NCBI RefSeq assembly: GCF_000718135.1
Contig: NZ_JOEM01000029.1
Span: 1-64,000 of the forward strand
Origin: Streptomyces cyaneofuscatus
Lineage (GTDB): Bacteria > Actinomycetota > Actinomycetes > Streptomycetales > Streptomycetaceae
Length of the DNA: 64,000 bases
Reading direction: 5' to 3'
This document shows, piece after piece, positions 1-12,263 of the stretch. Numbering within the stretch: position 1 is the stretch's first letter; each line of letters starts with the position of its first letter. A model generated the notes under the pieces. The model did no database searches. It saw only the letters and a list, made by a program, of their open reading frames with translations, and was not told the DNA's origin. Both the position numbers and the translations under genes were made by a program.

Positions 1-231
1 CGGGTCCTCGTCGTTCACCCCGGTGTTGCCCACGTGCGGGGCCGTCATGACAACGACCTGACGGTGGTACGAGGGGTCGGTAAGGGTCTCCTGGTAACCG
101 GTCATCCCGGTCGAGAACACCGCCTCGCCGAAGGTCTCCCCCACGGCCCCATAGGCACGGCCGTGGAACGCACGGCCGTCCTCCAGGACGAGTACGGCGG
201 GGGTCTGGGCCCCCCGGGTGGAGATCGTCAT
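1..231 (-). CDS. carA: Carbamoyl-phosphate synthase small subunit, N-terminal part (cut by window edge)
   Basis: The first 77 codons begin [20 protein letters not shown] and continue with [13 protein letters not shown] and [11 protein letters not shown], the recognisable N-terminus of the CarA glutaminase subunit. CarA releases ammonia from glutamine for carbamoyl phosphate, which feeds both pyrimidine and arginine synthesis. The ATG overlaps the TGA of the preceding PH-like gene by four bases (ATGA), indicating translational coupling as the fifth visible gene of the pyr operon. The catalytic class-I amidotransferase domain lies beyond the left edge. Confidence 0.93.
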   Translation of the reverse strand, partial: MTISTRGAQTPAVLVLEDGRAFHGRAYGAVGETFGEAVFSTGMTGYQETLTDPSYHRQVVVMTAPHVGNTGVNDEDP

Positions 232-836
232 CGTGCGGTGCCTTCCGTAGTGGTGCTGGTGAGTTCCGTGGCCGCCGGGGCGTCGGCGAGCCGGTTGACG
301 GCTTCGACCCAGGCTTGGTGCTCGGCCGCGTGGTCGGAGCGGAAGCCGGAGTCGATCTGGGTCTCGCCGTGCGCCCAGGTGATGATCAGCAGGCCGCCCT
401 CGGGGAGGACCTTGCCGGCGAGCGCCTTGTCGAGACGGGCCTCGCGCAGGGCCTCGGCCGGGATGAAGAAGTCGCTCGCGCCGGGGCGTACGACGTCCAG
501 GCCCCGTGCGGTGAGCGTGAGCTCGGTGCGGCTGCGGGTGCCGAGGCCGTGGGCGACGATCCGGTCGAGCCACTGCCCGGCGGTGGTGGAGGCGTGGTAG
601 CGCCCGGTGAGCGTGAGCAGCACCTCGTCGTCGGCGAAGCCGTCGGGGGTCGTCGCGAGCTCGGGCAGGCCGGACTGGAGCTTTCCGCGCCACTTCCAGC
701 CCTCGCGCATCAGCCAGTAGACGAGGGCGATGAAGAGCAACAGCCCGATCACCCAGGCGATGCGGGCGGACCAGTCCGTCACTTCCGCCGACTTCTTCTC
801 GGCGGCCAGCAGGTACAGGGGGGTCAGTGTTGTCAC
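228..836 (-). CDS. Membrane-anchored PH-like domain protein of the pyr operon
   Basis: 202 aa. One N-terminal membrane helix (about residues 27-44) is followed by a soluble region of about 150 residues rich in beta-type patterns, resembling the bacterial PH-like domain proteins found at this position. Its start overlaps the pyrC stop by four bases, and its own stop overlaps carA in the same way, so it is translated within the pyrimidine operon. Mycobacterium tuberculosis has an uncharacterised membrane protein in the same slot between pyrC and carA (known synteny). No catalytic motif is visible. A scaffold or regulatory role for the membrane protein in the operon would be inference only. Confidence 0.8.
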   Translation of the reverse strand: MTTLTPLYLLAAEKKSAEVTDWSARIAWVIGLLLFIALVYWLMREGWKWRGKLQSGLPELATTPDGFADDEVLLTLTGRYHASTTAGQWLDRIVAHGLGTRSRTELTLTARGLDVVRPGASDFFIPAEALREARLDKALAGKVLPEGGLLIITWAHGETQIDSGFRSDHAAEHQAWVEAVNRLADAPAATELTSTTTEGTAR

Positions 837-2122
837 GCGAGCTTCCCGTCGACGACCGTGGCACGGCCCCGCAGGAAGGTATGGGTGACGCGGCCCGGCA
901 GCTCACGCCCCTCGTAGGGGGTGTTTCGGCTGCGGGACGCGAAGCCCGCGGGGTCCACGGCTCCACGGTATGCCGGATCGACCAGCGTGAGGTTGGCGGG
1001 CTCACCCGCCGAGACGGGACGGCCGTGTCCTTCGAGACGGCCGATGGCCGCGGGGCGGAACGACATGCGGTCGGCGACGCCCGCCCAGTCGATCAGGCCG
1101 GTGTCCACCATCGTCTGCTGGACGACGGAGAGCGCGGTCTCCAGGCCCACCATGCCCATGGCGGCCGCCGCCCACTCGCAGTCCTTGTCCTCGTGCGGGT
1201 GCGGGGCGTGGTCGGTGGCCACGCAGTCGATGGTGCCGTCGGCGAGCGCCTCGCGCAGGGCCATGACGTCGGCTTCCGTGCGCAGCGGCGGGTTCACCTT
1301 GTAGACCGGGTTGTAGGAGCGGACCAGCTCGTCGGTGAGGAGGAGGTGGTGCGGGGTGACCTCGGCGGTGACGTTCCAGCCCTTGGACTTGGCCCAGCGC
1401 ACGATCTCCACGGAGCCGGCGGTGGAGAGGTGGCAGATGTGGACGCGGGAGCCGACGTGCGCGGCGAGGAGGACATCGCGGGCGATGATCGACTCCTCGG
1501 CGACGGCGGGCCAGCCGCCGAGGCCGAGCTCGGCGGAGACGATGCCCTCGTTCATCTGGGCACCCTCGGTGAGGCGGGGCTCCTGGGCGTGCTGGGCGAC
1601 GACGCCGTCGAAGGCCTTCACGTACTCCAGGGCGCGACGCATGATCACCGCGTCGTCGACGCACTTGCCGTCGTCGGAGAAGACCTTCACTCCGGCGGCC
1701 GAGTCGTGCATCGCGCCGAGCTCGGCGAGCTTCTTGCCCTCCAGGCCGACGGTGACGGCGCCGACGGGCTGCACGTCGCAGTAGCCGGACTCCTTGCCAA
1801 GCCGCCAGACCTGCTCGACGACGCCGGCGGTGTCGGCGACGGGGAAGGTGTTGGCCATGGCGTGGACGGCGGTGAAGCCGCCCGCCGCCGCTGCCCGGGT
1901 GCCGGTGAGGACGGTCTCGGAGTCCTCGCGGCCGGGCTCGCGCAGGTGGGTGTGGAGGTCGACGAGGCCCGGCAGCAGGACCTGGCCCGCCGCCTCGACG
2001 ACGGTGGCGCCCTCGGGGGCTTCGATGCCCGTGCCCACCTCGGCGACGGTCTCGCCGTCGATCAGCACGTCCTGCGGCTCGCCGCCGAGGATGCGCGCAC
2101 CGCGGATAAGGATCTTGCTCAT
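833..2122 (-). CDS. pyrC: Dihydroorotase
   Basis: 429 aa, the usual size for class I dihydroorotase, which closes carbamoyl aspartate to dihydroorotate. Metal-site motifs are visible: [10 protein letters not shown] near residue 60, [10 protein letters not shown] near 230, and [10 protein letters not shown] near 300, whose Asp is the catalytic base; NPPLR is also present. A longer upstream frame exists, but the ATG of [14 protein letters not shown] lies two bases after the pyrB stop and matches the family N-terminus. The end overlaps the next gene by four bases. Confidence 0.96.
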   Translation of the reverse strand: MSKILIRGARILGGEPQDVLIDGETVAEVGTGIEAPEGATVVEAAGQVLLPGLVDLHTHLREPGREDSETVLTGTRAAAAGGFTAVHAMANTFPVADTAGVVEQVWRLGKESGYCDVQPVGAVTVGLEGKKLAELGAMHDSAAGVKVFSDDGKCVDDAVIMRRALEYVKAFDGVVAQHAQEPRLTEGAQMNEGIVSAELGLGGWPAVAEESIIARDVLLAAHVGSRVHICHLSTAGSVEIVRWAKSKGWNVTAEVTPHHLLLTDELVRSYNPVYKVNPPLRTEADVMALREALADGTIDCVATDHAPHPHEDKDCEWAAAAMGMVGLETALSVVQQTMVDTGLIDWAGVADRMSFRPAAIGRLEGHGRPVSAGEPANLTLVDPAYRGAVDPAGFASRSRNTPYEGRELPGRVTHTFLRGRATVVDGKLA

Positions 2123-2124
2123 GG

Positions 2125-3162
2125 TTACTTGGTCTCCTCGGTACGGGCGGTGGCCTCGGTACGGGCGGGGCTCTCGGGACGGGCAGAGCCTTCGGGGCGG
2201 GCGGGAGCGGACAGCGCGGTGTCCGAGCCGCCGAGCAACAGGTAGAGGACGGCCATCCGGATGGAGACGCCGTTGGCGACCTGCTCGACGACCGTGCAGC
2301 GGTCGGAGTCGGCGACCTCGGCGGTGATCTCCATGCCGCGGACCATCGGGCCGGGGTGCATGACGATGGCGTGCTCGGGCATCTTCGCCATGCGCTGGCC
2401 GTCCAGGCCGTAGCGGCGGGAGTATTCGCGCTCGGTCGGGAAGTAGGCGGCGTTCATCCGTTCGCGCTGCACACGCAGCATCATCACCGCATCGGACTTC
2501 GCCAGCACGTCGTCGAGGCTGTAGCTGACGTCGCAGGGCCACTGTTCGACGCCCACGGGGACCAGGGTGGGCGGGGCCACCAGGGTGACGTGTGCGCCCA
2601 GGGTGGTGAGCAGGTGGACGTTGGAGCGGGCGACGCGGCTGTGCAGGATGTCGCCGACGATCGTGATGCGGCGGCCTTCCAGGTCCCGGCCTAGGCCGGC
2701 GTCGGCGCCGACGAGGCGGCGCCGCATGGTGAAGGCGTCCAGCAGGGCCTGGGTGGGGTGCTCGTGGGTGCCGTCGCCGGCGTTGACCACGGCCCCGTCG
2801 ATCCAGCCGGAGGTGGCGAGCCGGTAGGGGGCCCCGGAGGCTCCGTGCCGGATGACGACGGCGTCGGCGCCCATCGCCTCCAGGGTCAGCGCGGTGTCCT
2901 TCAGGGACTCCCCCTTGGAGACGGAGGAGCCCTTGGCGGAGAAGTTGATGACGTCGGCGGAGAGCCGCTTGGCGGCGGCCTCGAAGGAGATTCGGGTCCG
3001 GGTCGAGTCCTCGAAGAAGAGGTTGACGACGGTACGGCCGCGCAGGGTGGGGAGCTTCTTGATCGGCCGGTCCGCGACCCGGGCCATCTCCTCGGCGGTG
3101 TCGAGGATCAGGACGGCGTCGTCGCGGGTGAGGTCGGCGGCCGAGATGAGGTGGCGCTTCAT
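2125..3162 (-). CDS. pyrB: Aspartate carbamoyltransferase catalytic subunit
   Basis: 345 aa. It condenses carbamoyl phosphate and aspartate. The carbamoyl-phosphate loop [10 protein letters not shown] (about residues 52-61) and the HPTQALLD motif are intact. The core ends near residue 312; the last 30 or so residues are a six-residue repeat of the type xxARPE/xxARTE, encoded by an 18-bp tandem repeat and absent from the enzyme core. No regulatory subunit gene (pyrI) is adjacent, as is usual in Gram-positive bacteria. pyrC follows after two bases. Confidence 0.96.
   Translation of the reverse strand: MKRHLISAADLTRDDAVLILDTAEEMARVADRPIKKLPTLRGRTVVNLFFEDSTRTRISFEAAAKRLSADVINFSAKGSSVSKGESLKDTALTLEAMGADAVVIRHGASGAPYRLATSGWIDGAVVNAGDGTHEHPTQALLDAFTMRRRLVGADAGLGRDLEGRRITIVGDILHSRVARSNVHLLTTLGAHVTLVAPPTLVPVGVEQWPCDVSYSLDDVLAKSDAVMMLRVQRERMNAAYFPTEREYSRRYGLDGQRMAKMPEHAIVMHPGPMVRGMEITAEVADSDRCTVVEQVANGVSIRMAVLYLLLGGSDTALSAPARPEGSARPESPARTEATARTEETK
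2137..2208. repeat. 18-bp tandem repeat, four degenerate copies, in the 3' end of pyrB
   Basis: Units begin at 2137, 2155, 2173 and 2191, each starting close to CTCGGTACGGGCGG on the plus strand. The period is a multiple of three, so the repeat stays in frame and adds the acidic/basic hexapeptide repeats at the PyrB C-terminus. Confidence 0.8.
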
Positions 3163-3258
3163 CTGGGGTTCTCCGGTGGCTGGAGGAGTGGTGAAGGCAT
3201 GCGGGCGTGCAGGAGCGAGCCGTACGTCCCCCGAAGGGCCGTACGGGAGCCGCTCGGG

Positions 3259-3879
<621 letters not shown>

Positions 3880-3974
3880 CCTTAAAGGACGTCGAAATTA
3901 CGTCATCCACGTTACCAGGGCTTGTGCAAGGCCTTGGCCCCGCCCCCTGGAGGTGCCGGTCCGGACCATCCGGC

Positions 3975-4017
3975 TTGACGCATCCAAGTAACGCTGCGTA
4001 ACCTCACAGTGAGTTAC
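3975..4017 (+). promoter_or_regulatory. bldD promoter with candidate BldD operator
   Basis: TTGACG (3975-3980) and TAACCT (3999-4004) form a -35/-10 pair with 18-bp spacing. An inverted repeat CTCAC-A-GTGAG (4003-4013), extended by GTAAC on the left and GTTAC on the right, overlies the -10 and predicted start. BldD is known to repress its own gene at AGTGA/TCAC half-sites; the arrangement suits autorepression. Confidence 0.6.
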
Positions 4018-4064
4018 CAGCCACGCGGCGGAGCCGCACACTGTTCCAGCGTCCGGGGAGCCAT

Positions 4065-4565
4065 ATGTCCAGCGAATACGCAAAACAGCTCGGGGCCAAA
4101 CTCCGTGCCATCCGCACCCAGCAGGGCCTCTCCCTCCACGGCGTGGAGGAGAAGTCACAGGGTCGCTGGAAGGCCGTCGTGGTCGGTTCGTACGAGCGCG
4201 GCGACCGTGCCGTGACCGTACAGCGCCTCGCCGAGCTGGCGGATTTCTACGGGGTCCCGGTGCAGGAGCTGCTGCCCGGTACGACTCCGGGCGGGGCCGC
4301 CGAGCCGCCGCCGAAGCTCGTCCTGGACCTGGAGCGCCTCGCCCATGTCCCGCCGGAGAAGGCCGGTCCGCTGCAGCGCTATGCGGCGACCATCCAGAGC
4401 CAGCGCGGTGACTACAACGGCAAGGTGCTCTCGATCCGCCAGGACGACCTGCGCACCCTCGCCGTGATCTACGACCAGTCGCCTTCCGTGCTCACGGAGC
4501 AGCTGATCAGCTGGGGCGTGCTGGACGCGGACGCGCGCCGCGCGGTCTCCCACGACGAGAGCTGA
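4065..4565 (+). CDS. bldD: c-di-GMP-dependent developmental master regulator BldD
   Basis: 166 aa. An N-terminal XRE-type helix-turn-helix occupies about residues 8-70. The C-terminal domain carries RGD at 114-116 and RQDD at 125-128, the bipartite signature (RGD-X8-RQDD) that binds tetrameric cyclic-di-GMP in Streptomyces BldD. It represses sporulation genes during vegetative growth. It is transcribed divergently from pyrR with a 221-bp shared region, and is followed by a perfect 19-bp terminator. Length and both motifs agree with functional BldD. Confidence 0.98.
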   Translation: MSSEYAKQLGAKLRAIRTQQGLSLHGVEEKSQGRWKAVVVGSYERGDRAVTVQRLAELADFYGVPVQELLPGTTPGGAAEPPPKLVLDLERLAHVPPEKAGPLQRYAATIQSQRGDYNGKVLSIRQDDLRTLAVIYDQSPSVLTEQLISWGVLDADARRAVSHDES

Positions 4566-4624
4566 GACCGGGACCGGGAGGTCAGGGTCCGCCACCCCCG
4601 GCGGACCCATCAGCAGAAACGTGC

Positions 4625-4670
4625 CGCCGGGCCGGCGGAAGCCTTCGGGCTTCCGCCGGCCCGGCGTTTT
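4625..4670 (+). terminator. Intrinsic terminator of bldD
   Basis: A perfect 19-bp stem (4625-4643 with 4648-4666) with a TTCG tetraloop is followed by TTTT. It lies 60 bp after the bldD stop. Confidence 0.9.
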
Positions 4671-4696
4671 CGTCCCTGTCGCGGCGGCGCAGACGC

Positions 4697-4732
4697 CGAA
4701 GGGCCCACGGTCGGATGACCGTGGGCCCTTCG
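4697..4732 (-). terminator. Terminator of the efp-nusB operon
   Basis: A perfect 16-bp stem (4697-4712 with 4717-4732) and GGAT loop lie 34 bp downstream of the nusB stop on the minus strand, back to back with the bldD terminator. Confidence 0.85.
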
Positions 4733-4766
4733 TGGCGTGCGTGGCCGAGCGGCCCGCCCTGGAGAG

Positions 4767-5198
4767 CTACTGCTCCCGGCGGAGGTTCGGCTTGAGGTCC
4801 TTGAAACGGGCCAGCATGCCGTTCACGAAGGACGGCGACTCGTCGGTGGAGAACTCCTTGGCGAGCTGGACCGCCTCGTCGATCACCACGGCGTCCGGGG
4901 TCTCGTCCATCCAGATCAGCTCGTACGCGCCGAGCCGGATGATGCTGCGGTCGACGACCGGCATGCGGTCGATCTCCCAGTCCACGGCGTAGGTGACGAT
5001 GAGGTCGTCGATCCGGTCCGCGTACTGCGCGTACCCCTCGACCAGCTCCATCGTGAATTCGCCGACCGGCGGCTGACGGTCGTCGGTCCGCGAGTGCCGG
5101 ACCCAGTCCGCGAGGACGCTCTGCACGGACTCACCGCGCTGGTCTGCCTCGAAGAGGATCTGGAAGGCGCGCTTGCGGGCCTTGTTCCGGGCAGCCAC
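4767..5198 (-). CDS. nusB: Transcription antitermination factor NusB
   Basis: 143 aa starting GTG (MAARNKARKRAFQIL). The basic N-terminus and the helical core, including the DRSIIRLGAYEL and VVIDEAVQLAKEF segments, are those of NusB, which binds boxA RNA with S10 in rRNA antitermination. It lies two bases downstream of efp and ends the small operon before a hairpin terminator. Confidence 0.95.
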   Translation of the reverse strand: MAARNKARKRAFQILFEADQRGESVQSVLADWVRHSRTDDRQPPVGEFTMELVEGYAQYADRIDDLIVTYAVDWEIDRMPVVDRSIIRLGAYELIWMDETPDAVVIDEAVQLAKEFSTDESPSFVNGMLARFKDLKPNLRREQ

Positions 5199-5200
5199 GG

Positions 5201-5767
5201 TTAGCTGTTCACCCGGCCGAGGTAGTCGCCCGAGCGGGTGTCGACCTTGATCTTCTCGCCGGTGGAGATGAAGAGCGGCACGCCGATCTCGTAACCGGTC
5301 TCCAGGGTGGCGGGCTTGGTGCCGCCGGTGGAGCGGTCACCCTGGACGCCCGGGTCGGTGTGCTGGATGGTCAGCTCGACCGCGGCGGGCAGCTCGACGT
5401 AGAGCACCTCGCCCTCGTGCTGGGCGACGGAGGCGGTGAAGCCCTCGATCAGGAAGTTGGCGGCGTCGCCGACGGCCTTGCGGTCGACCATGAGCTGGTC
5501 GTACGTGTCCATGTCCATGAAGACGAAGTACTCGCCGTCCATGTACGAGAACTGCATGTCACGGCGGTCGATGGTGGCCGTGTCGACCTTCACGCCGGCG
5601 TTGAACGTCTTGTCGACGACCTTGCCGGAGAGCACGTTCTTGAGCTTGGTGCGCACGAAGGCGGGGCCCTTGCCGGGCTTGACGTGCTGGAACTCGACGA
5701 CGGACCAGAGCTGGCCTCCGTCGAGCTTGAGCACCAGGCCGTTCTTGAGGTCGTTCGTGGAAGCCAC
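5201..5767 (-). CDS. efp: Translation elongation factor P
   Basis: 188 aa, GTG start, three OB-like domains. It relieves ribosome stalling at polyproline. The tip loop reads PGKGP (residues 31-35, Lys33). A PGKGP palindromic loop is known from actinobacterial EF-Ps that work without lysine modification, and no epmA, epmB or ymfI-type modification gene is nearby. Neighbouring proteins (6994-7905 product, RelA N-terminus) are themselves strongly proline-rich. It is followed by nusB after two bases. Confidence 0.96.
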   Translation of the reverse strand: MASTNDLKNGLVLKLDGGQLWSVVEFQHVKPGKGPAFVRTKLKNVLSGKVVDKTFNAGVKVDTATIDRRDMQFSYMDGEYFVFMDMDTYDQLMVDRKAVGDAANFLIEGFTASVAQHEGEVLYVELPAAVELTIQHTDPGVQGDRSTGGTKPATLETGYEIGVPLFISTGEKIKVDTRSGDYLGRVNS

Positions 5768-5817
5768 GGTTGCGGAATCTCCTGGACTGAAGCTGGTGGA
5801 ACGACCGGGGATGCGCG

Positions 5818-6924
5818 CTAGAGCGCGAGCAGTTCCTTGGTCGTCATGGTGAGTAGCTCGGGTCCGCCGTCCGCCTCGGGGCGCACGACGAGCGTGTCAT
5901 CGATCCGGACACCGCCCCGGCCCGGGAGGTGGACCCCCGGTTCGACGGTGACCGGCACACAAGCGTCCAGTTTACCCATGGCTGTCGGTGCCAATTGCGG
6001 GTCCTCCTCGATTTCGAGCCCCACACCGTGCCCGGTCCTCGGCTGGAGGCCCTCTCCGTACCCCGCCAGCTCCAGCGGATGCCGGGCCGCGCGGTCCACG
6101 TCCCGGTAGGCGGCGCCCGGCGCCAGGGCCTCCCTGCCTCCCCGCTGAGCGGCGAAAACGAGGTCGTAGAGCTCGATCTGCCACTGGGCGGGGGCGGTGC
6201 CGATGACGAAGGTCCGGCCGATCTCGCAGCGGTAACCGTGGTAGTTCGCGCCGAGGCGGACGGAGAGGAAATCCCCCTCCTCGACCCGGCGGTCGGAGGG
6301 CCGGTGGCGCCCCTGGCCGGAGTTGGGGCCGGTGGCGACGGAGGTGGCGAAGGCGGGGCCGTCCGCCCCGTGGTCGACCAGGCGGCGTTCCAGCTCCAGC
6401 GCGAGATGGCGCTCGGTGCGGCCGACCAGGATCGATTCGAGGAGCTCTCCGAGGGCCTGGTCGGTGATCTCCGCGGCGATGCGCAGACAGCCGATCTCCT
6501 CCTCGTCCTTGACGATCCGCTGCTGTTCGACGGTGAAGCCGAGGTCGGCCAGCCTGAGGCGCGGTGCGGCCTTCCCCATGGCCCGGTGCCGGGCCACGGT
6601 CAGGTCGTGCTCCTCCACGGCGAGCGAGTCCGCGCCCGAGGCGGCGGCGAGCCCCGCGGCCGCCACCACCGGGTCCCCGTCGGGGACGGGCAGGACATCG
6701 ACCCGCAGCGCCTCGTCGGGCCGCCCGTGGCCGGGTTCACCGGCCGGGGCACGGGGGCAGAGCAGAACGTCCTCGCCGGGGCCGAGCAGCAGCACGGCGC
6801 CGGGAGGCGCTCCGCCCGCGAGATAGCGGACGTTGGCGGGGCGGGAGACCAGGGCGGCCGCGGACCCCGCGGCGGCGCACCGGTCGCGGAGCAGCCCGCG
6901 TCGGACGGCGTGCACCTCAGACAT
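5818..6924 (-). CDS. M24-family (Xaa-Pro peptidase fold) protein with degenerate metal site
   Basis: 368 aa with a creatinase-like N-terminal domain and a pita-bread M24 domain from about residue 135. Aligned by eye to the family pattern, His207, His299 and Glu328 remain. Arg223 stands where the first metal Asp should be (SVRLGANY), Glu234 replaces the second Asp (CEIGRTF), Glu306 replaces the second catalytic His (GLEIEEDP), and Asp342 replaces the last Glu. This argues against a normal dinuclear aminopeptidase. It lies 50 bp upstream of efp on the same strand. It is often annotated as aminopeptidase P; I regard catalysis as doubtful. Confidence 0.8.
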   Translation of the reverse strand: MSEVHAVRRGLLRDRCAAAGSAAALVSRPANVRYLAGGAPPGAVLLLGPGEDVLLCPRAPAGEPGHGRPDEALRVDVLPVPDGDPVVAAAGLAAASGADSLAVEEHDLTVARHRAMGKAAPRLRLADLGFTVEQQRIVKDEEEIGCLRIAAEITDQALGELLESILVGRTERHLALELERRLVDHGADGPAFATSVATGPNSGQGRHRPSDRRVEEGDFLSVRLGANYHGYRCEIGRTFVIGTAPAQWQIELYDLVFAAQRGGREALAPGAAYRDVDRAARHPLELAGYGEGLQPRTGHGVGLEIEEDPQLAPTAMGKLDACVPVTVEPGVHLPGRGGVRIDDTLVVRPEADGGPELLTMTTKELLAL

Positions 6925-6993
6925 GCTCCGAGCGTACGAACGAATCCCGCTCCCCGCCCGGCCAGCGCATCCGACCGGGGGCCCGCACCACCG

Positions 6994-7905
6994 CTACCAG
7001 GCGGGCGGGGACGCGATGGAGCGGGCGAGCACGTCGTCCAGGACCCGGGCGGTGGTCTCCACGTCGTACGTCGAGTTGTCGATGATCGGGAGCCCGGAAC
7101 CGTACCAGCCGGCCATCCGGCCGTGGATGCGGGCGACCTCCTCGTCGGAGAGCCTGCGGTTGCCGCTGCGGGCGGCGTTGCGCTCCAGGACGATCTCCAG
7201 GCCGGGCAGCAGCACGACGGGCAGCAGTCCGGGGCCCACATGGCGCTTCCAGCCGCCGAGGCCGACCACCGGGCGGTCGGGGAAGACGGCGTCGTCGAGG
7301 ATGCAGGAGATGCCGTTGGCGAGGAAGTTACGGGCGGCGAAACCGCAGGTGCGGCGGGCCAGGCGGTACTGGGCCTCGGAGTGGTCGTTCCAGCCGGCCT
7401 GGGGGTCGGCGAAGCCGGAGCGGACCCATTCGCGGACGTCGTCCAGGGAGACGTGGGCGGTGGGCACCCGGCGGCGGGCCGCCCAGAGCCGGGCGACGGT
7501 GGTCTTGCCCGCGCCGGCGGGGCCGATCAGCAGCACGGCGAGCGTGGCGCCGCCGGTGCCGGGCTCGGCGGGGGGTGCGGGCAGCGGGACGGGGCCGCCC
7601 GGGGGCAGCTGGACGTGTCCGGTGGCCTGGCCGCCGGAGGGCGGCGGGGTGGGCCCGGTGCCGCTCCAGCCGTGCTGGGGGGCCTGGCCGGGGGCGGGAG
7701 GCTGCGGTGCGTGTCCCGGGGCCGGAGGGGCCTGGCCGTGCGCGGGAGGCTGGGGGGCCTGGCCGGGGGCGAGGGGCGGCGGGGGTATCGGGGGCGGGCC
7801 CGGCGGTCCGGGGTGACCGGGGTGCTGGGCCTGGTGCGACCAGCCGACGGGCCCGTGACCGGGTCCTTGGGGCGGCGGCAGCGGGGCCCCCACTGCGTGC
7901 TGCAT
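6994..7905 (-). CDS. P-loop NTP-binding protein with proline-rich N-terminal region
   Basis: 303 aa. Residues 1 to about 115 are low-complexity Pro/Gly/Gln/His with recurring APGQAPQPP-type units. A kinase-like P-loop domain then follows with Walker A GPAGAGKTT and a later SLDDVREWVRSGF segment, reminiscent of zeta-toxin or polynucleotide-kinase-like folds. Substrate and role are unknown to me. It lies between the shikimate genes and the efp region, all on the minus strand; 122 bp separate its start from the aroQ stop. The polyproline stretches would be natural EF-P clients. Confidence 0.75.
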   Translation of the reverse strand: MQHAVGAPLPPPQGPGHGPVGWSHQAQHPGHPGPPGPPPIPPPPLAPGQAPQPPAHGQAPPAPGHAPQPPAPGQAPQHGWSGTGPTPPPSGGQATGHVQLPPGGPVPLPAPPAEPGTGGATLAVLLIGPAGAGKTTVARLWAARRRVPTAHVSLDDVREWVRSGFADPQAGWNDHSEAQYRLARRTCGFAARNFLANGISCILDDAVFPDRPVVGLGGWKRHVGPGLLPVVLLPGLEIVLERNAARSGNRRLSDEEVARIHGRMAGWYGSGLPIIDNSTYDVETTARVLDDVLARSIASPPAW

Positions 7906-8027
7906 CCGGTGCCACTCCGTCTCGTAACTGCAACTGACGCTGATGGGACGGCTACCGTACCTTCCCGGGCCGCCTCAAGGTGAACGGCCCGGGAGGGCAG
8001 GGAGTGCCCGTGAGCACCAGCGGACTG

Positions 8028-11283
<3,256 letters not shown>

Positions 11284-11429
11284 CGGTGCTCCCTCATGCT
11301 CGCGCCTGAAAATCAAACGGCGCGGCCGGGTGCGCGGCCCCGGCCCGCCGCCTTTGATCCTCCCACGACTGTGCGCGGTGTCCGGCCGCCGGTCCAGCAA
11401 CCGGACGCCACTTCATCAGGTCGAACGTG

Positions 11430-12263
11430 TCAGCGGGCCGCGAGCGCGGCTTCCCCGGCCTGCCGCATGGCCGCCAGCGGAGCGGGGCGCCGTCCGGTCA
11501 TCTGCTCGACCTGGAGCATCGCCTGGTGCACGAGGAGGTCGAGCCCTCCGACGACAGCGCCGCCGCGTGCCGACCAGGCCGAGGCGAGCGCCGTCGGCCA
11601 CGGCTCGTACAGGACGTCGAAGAGGATGCCCGGGTTCTGCGGTACGTCGGCGGCCACGGAGTCCGTCGTACCGGCCGGGGTCGTGGCGATGACGAGCGGC
11701 GCCTCCAGTGCGCGCGCGCCCTCCGCCCAGTCCGCGACCCGCACGTCCACACCGAGGCGCCGGCCCCAGCCGCGCATCTCGTCGCCGCGTTCCCGGCTGC
11801 GTACGTAGGCGGTGACCGGACCGGCGCAGATCACCGCGAGCGCGGCGAGGGCGGAGGAGGCGGTGGCGCCGGCGCCGAGGACGGCGGCGGACTCGACCTT
11901 CTCGACGCCGCGCTCCCGCAGGGCGGCGATCATGCCGGGGATGTCCGTGTTGTCACCGGTCCGACGGCCGTCCTCGGTGAACACGACCGTGTTGACGGCC
12001 TCCACCGAGGCGGCGGTCGGGCTGATCTCGTCCAGCAGCGGGATGATCGCCCGCTTCAGCGGCATGGTCAGGGAGAGCCCCGCCCAGGAGCGGTCCAGCC
12101 CCTCGATGAACCCGGGCAGCGCCTCCTCGTCGACCTCGAACCGGTCGTAGGACCAGCCGTCGAGGCCGAGTCCGGCGTAGGCGGCGCGGTGCAGCACCGG
12201 GGAGAGCGAGTGGGCGATGGGCGAGCCGAGGACCGCCGCCCGGTGTGCGTCAGCCGAGGGCAT
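11430..12263 (-). CDS. aroE: Shikimate dehydrogenase
   Basis: 277 aa. The SPIAHSLSP substrate motif (near residue 14), the catalytic-Lys segment SLTMPLKRA, GDNTDIPGM and the nucleotide loop GAGATASSA are all present. It reduces 3-dehydroshikimate to shikimate with NADPH. The ATG lies inside the end of mltG (14-bp overlap), so the first shikimate gene here appears to be co-transcribed with a cell-wall gene. Confidence 0.95.
   Translation of the reverse strand: MPSADAHRAAVLGSPIAHSLSPVLHRAAYAGLGLDGWSYDRFEVDEEALPGFIEGLDRSWAGLSLTMPLKRAIIPLLDEISPTAASVEAVNTVVFTEDGRRTGDNTDIPGMIAALRERGVEKVESAAVLGAGATASSALAALAVICAGPVTAYVRSRERGDEMRGWGRRLGVDVRVADWAEGARALEAPLVIATTPAGTTDSVAADVPQNPGILFDVLYEPWPTALASAWSARGGAVVGGLDLLVHQAMLQVEQMTGRRPAPLAAMRQAGEAALAAR

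Noticed and set aside
11284..11400. N-terminal extension of chorismate synthase
   Set aside because: The family begins at [12 protein letters not shown]; the extension is Arg/Pro-rich and unrelated.
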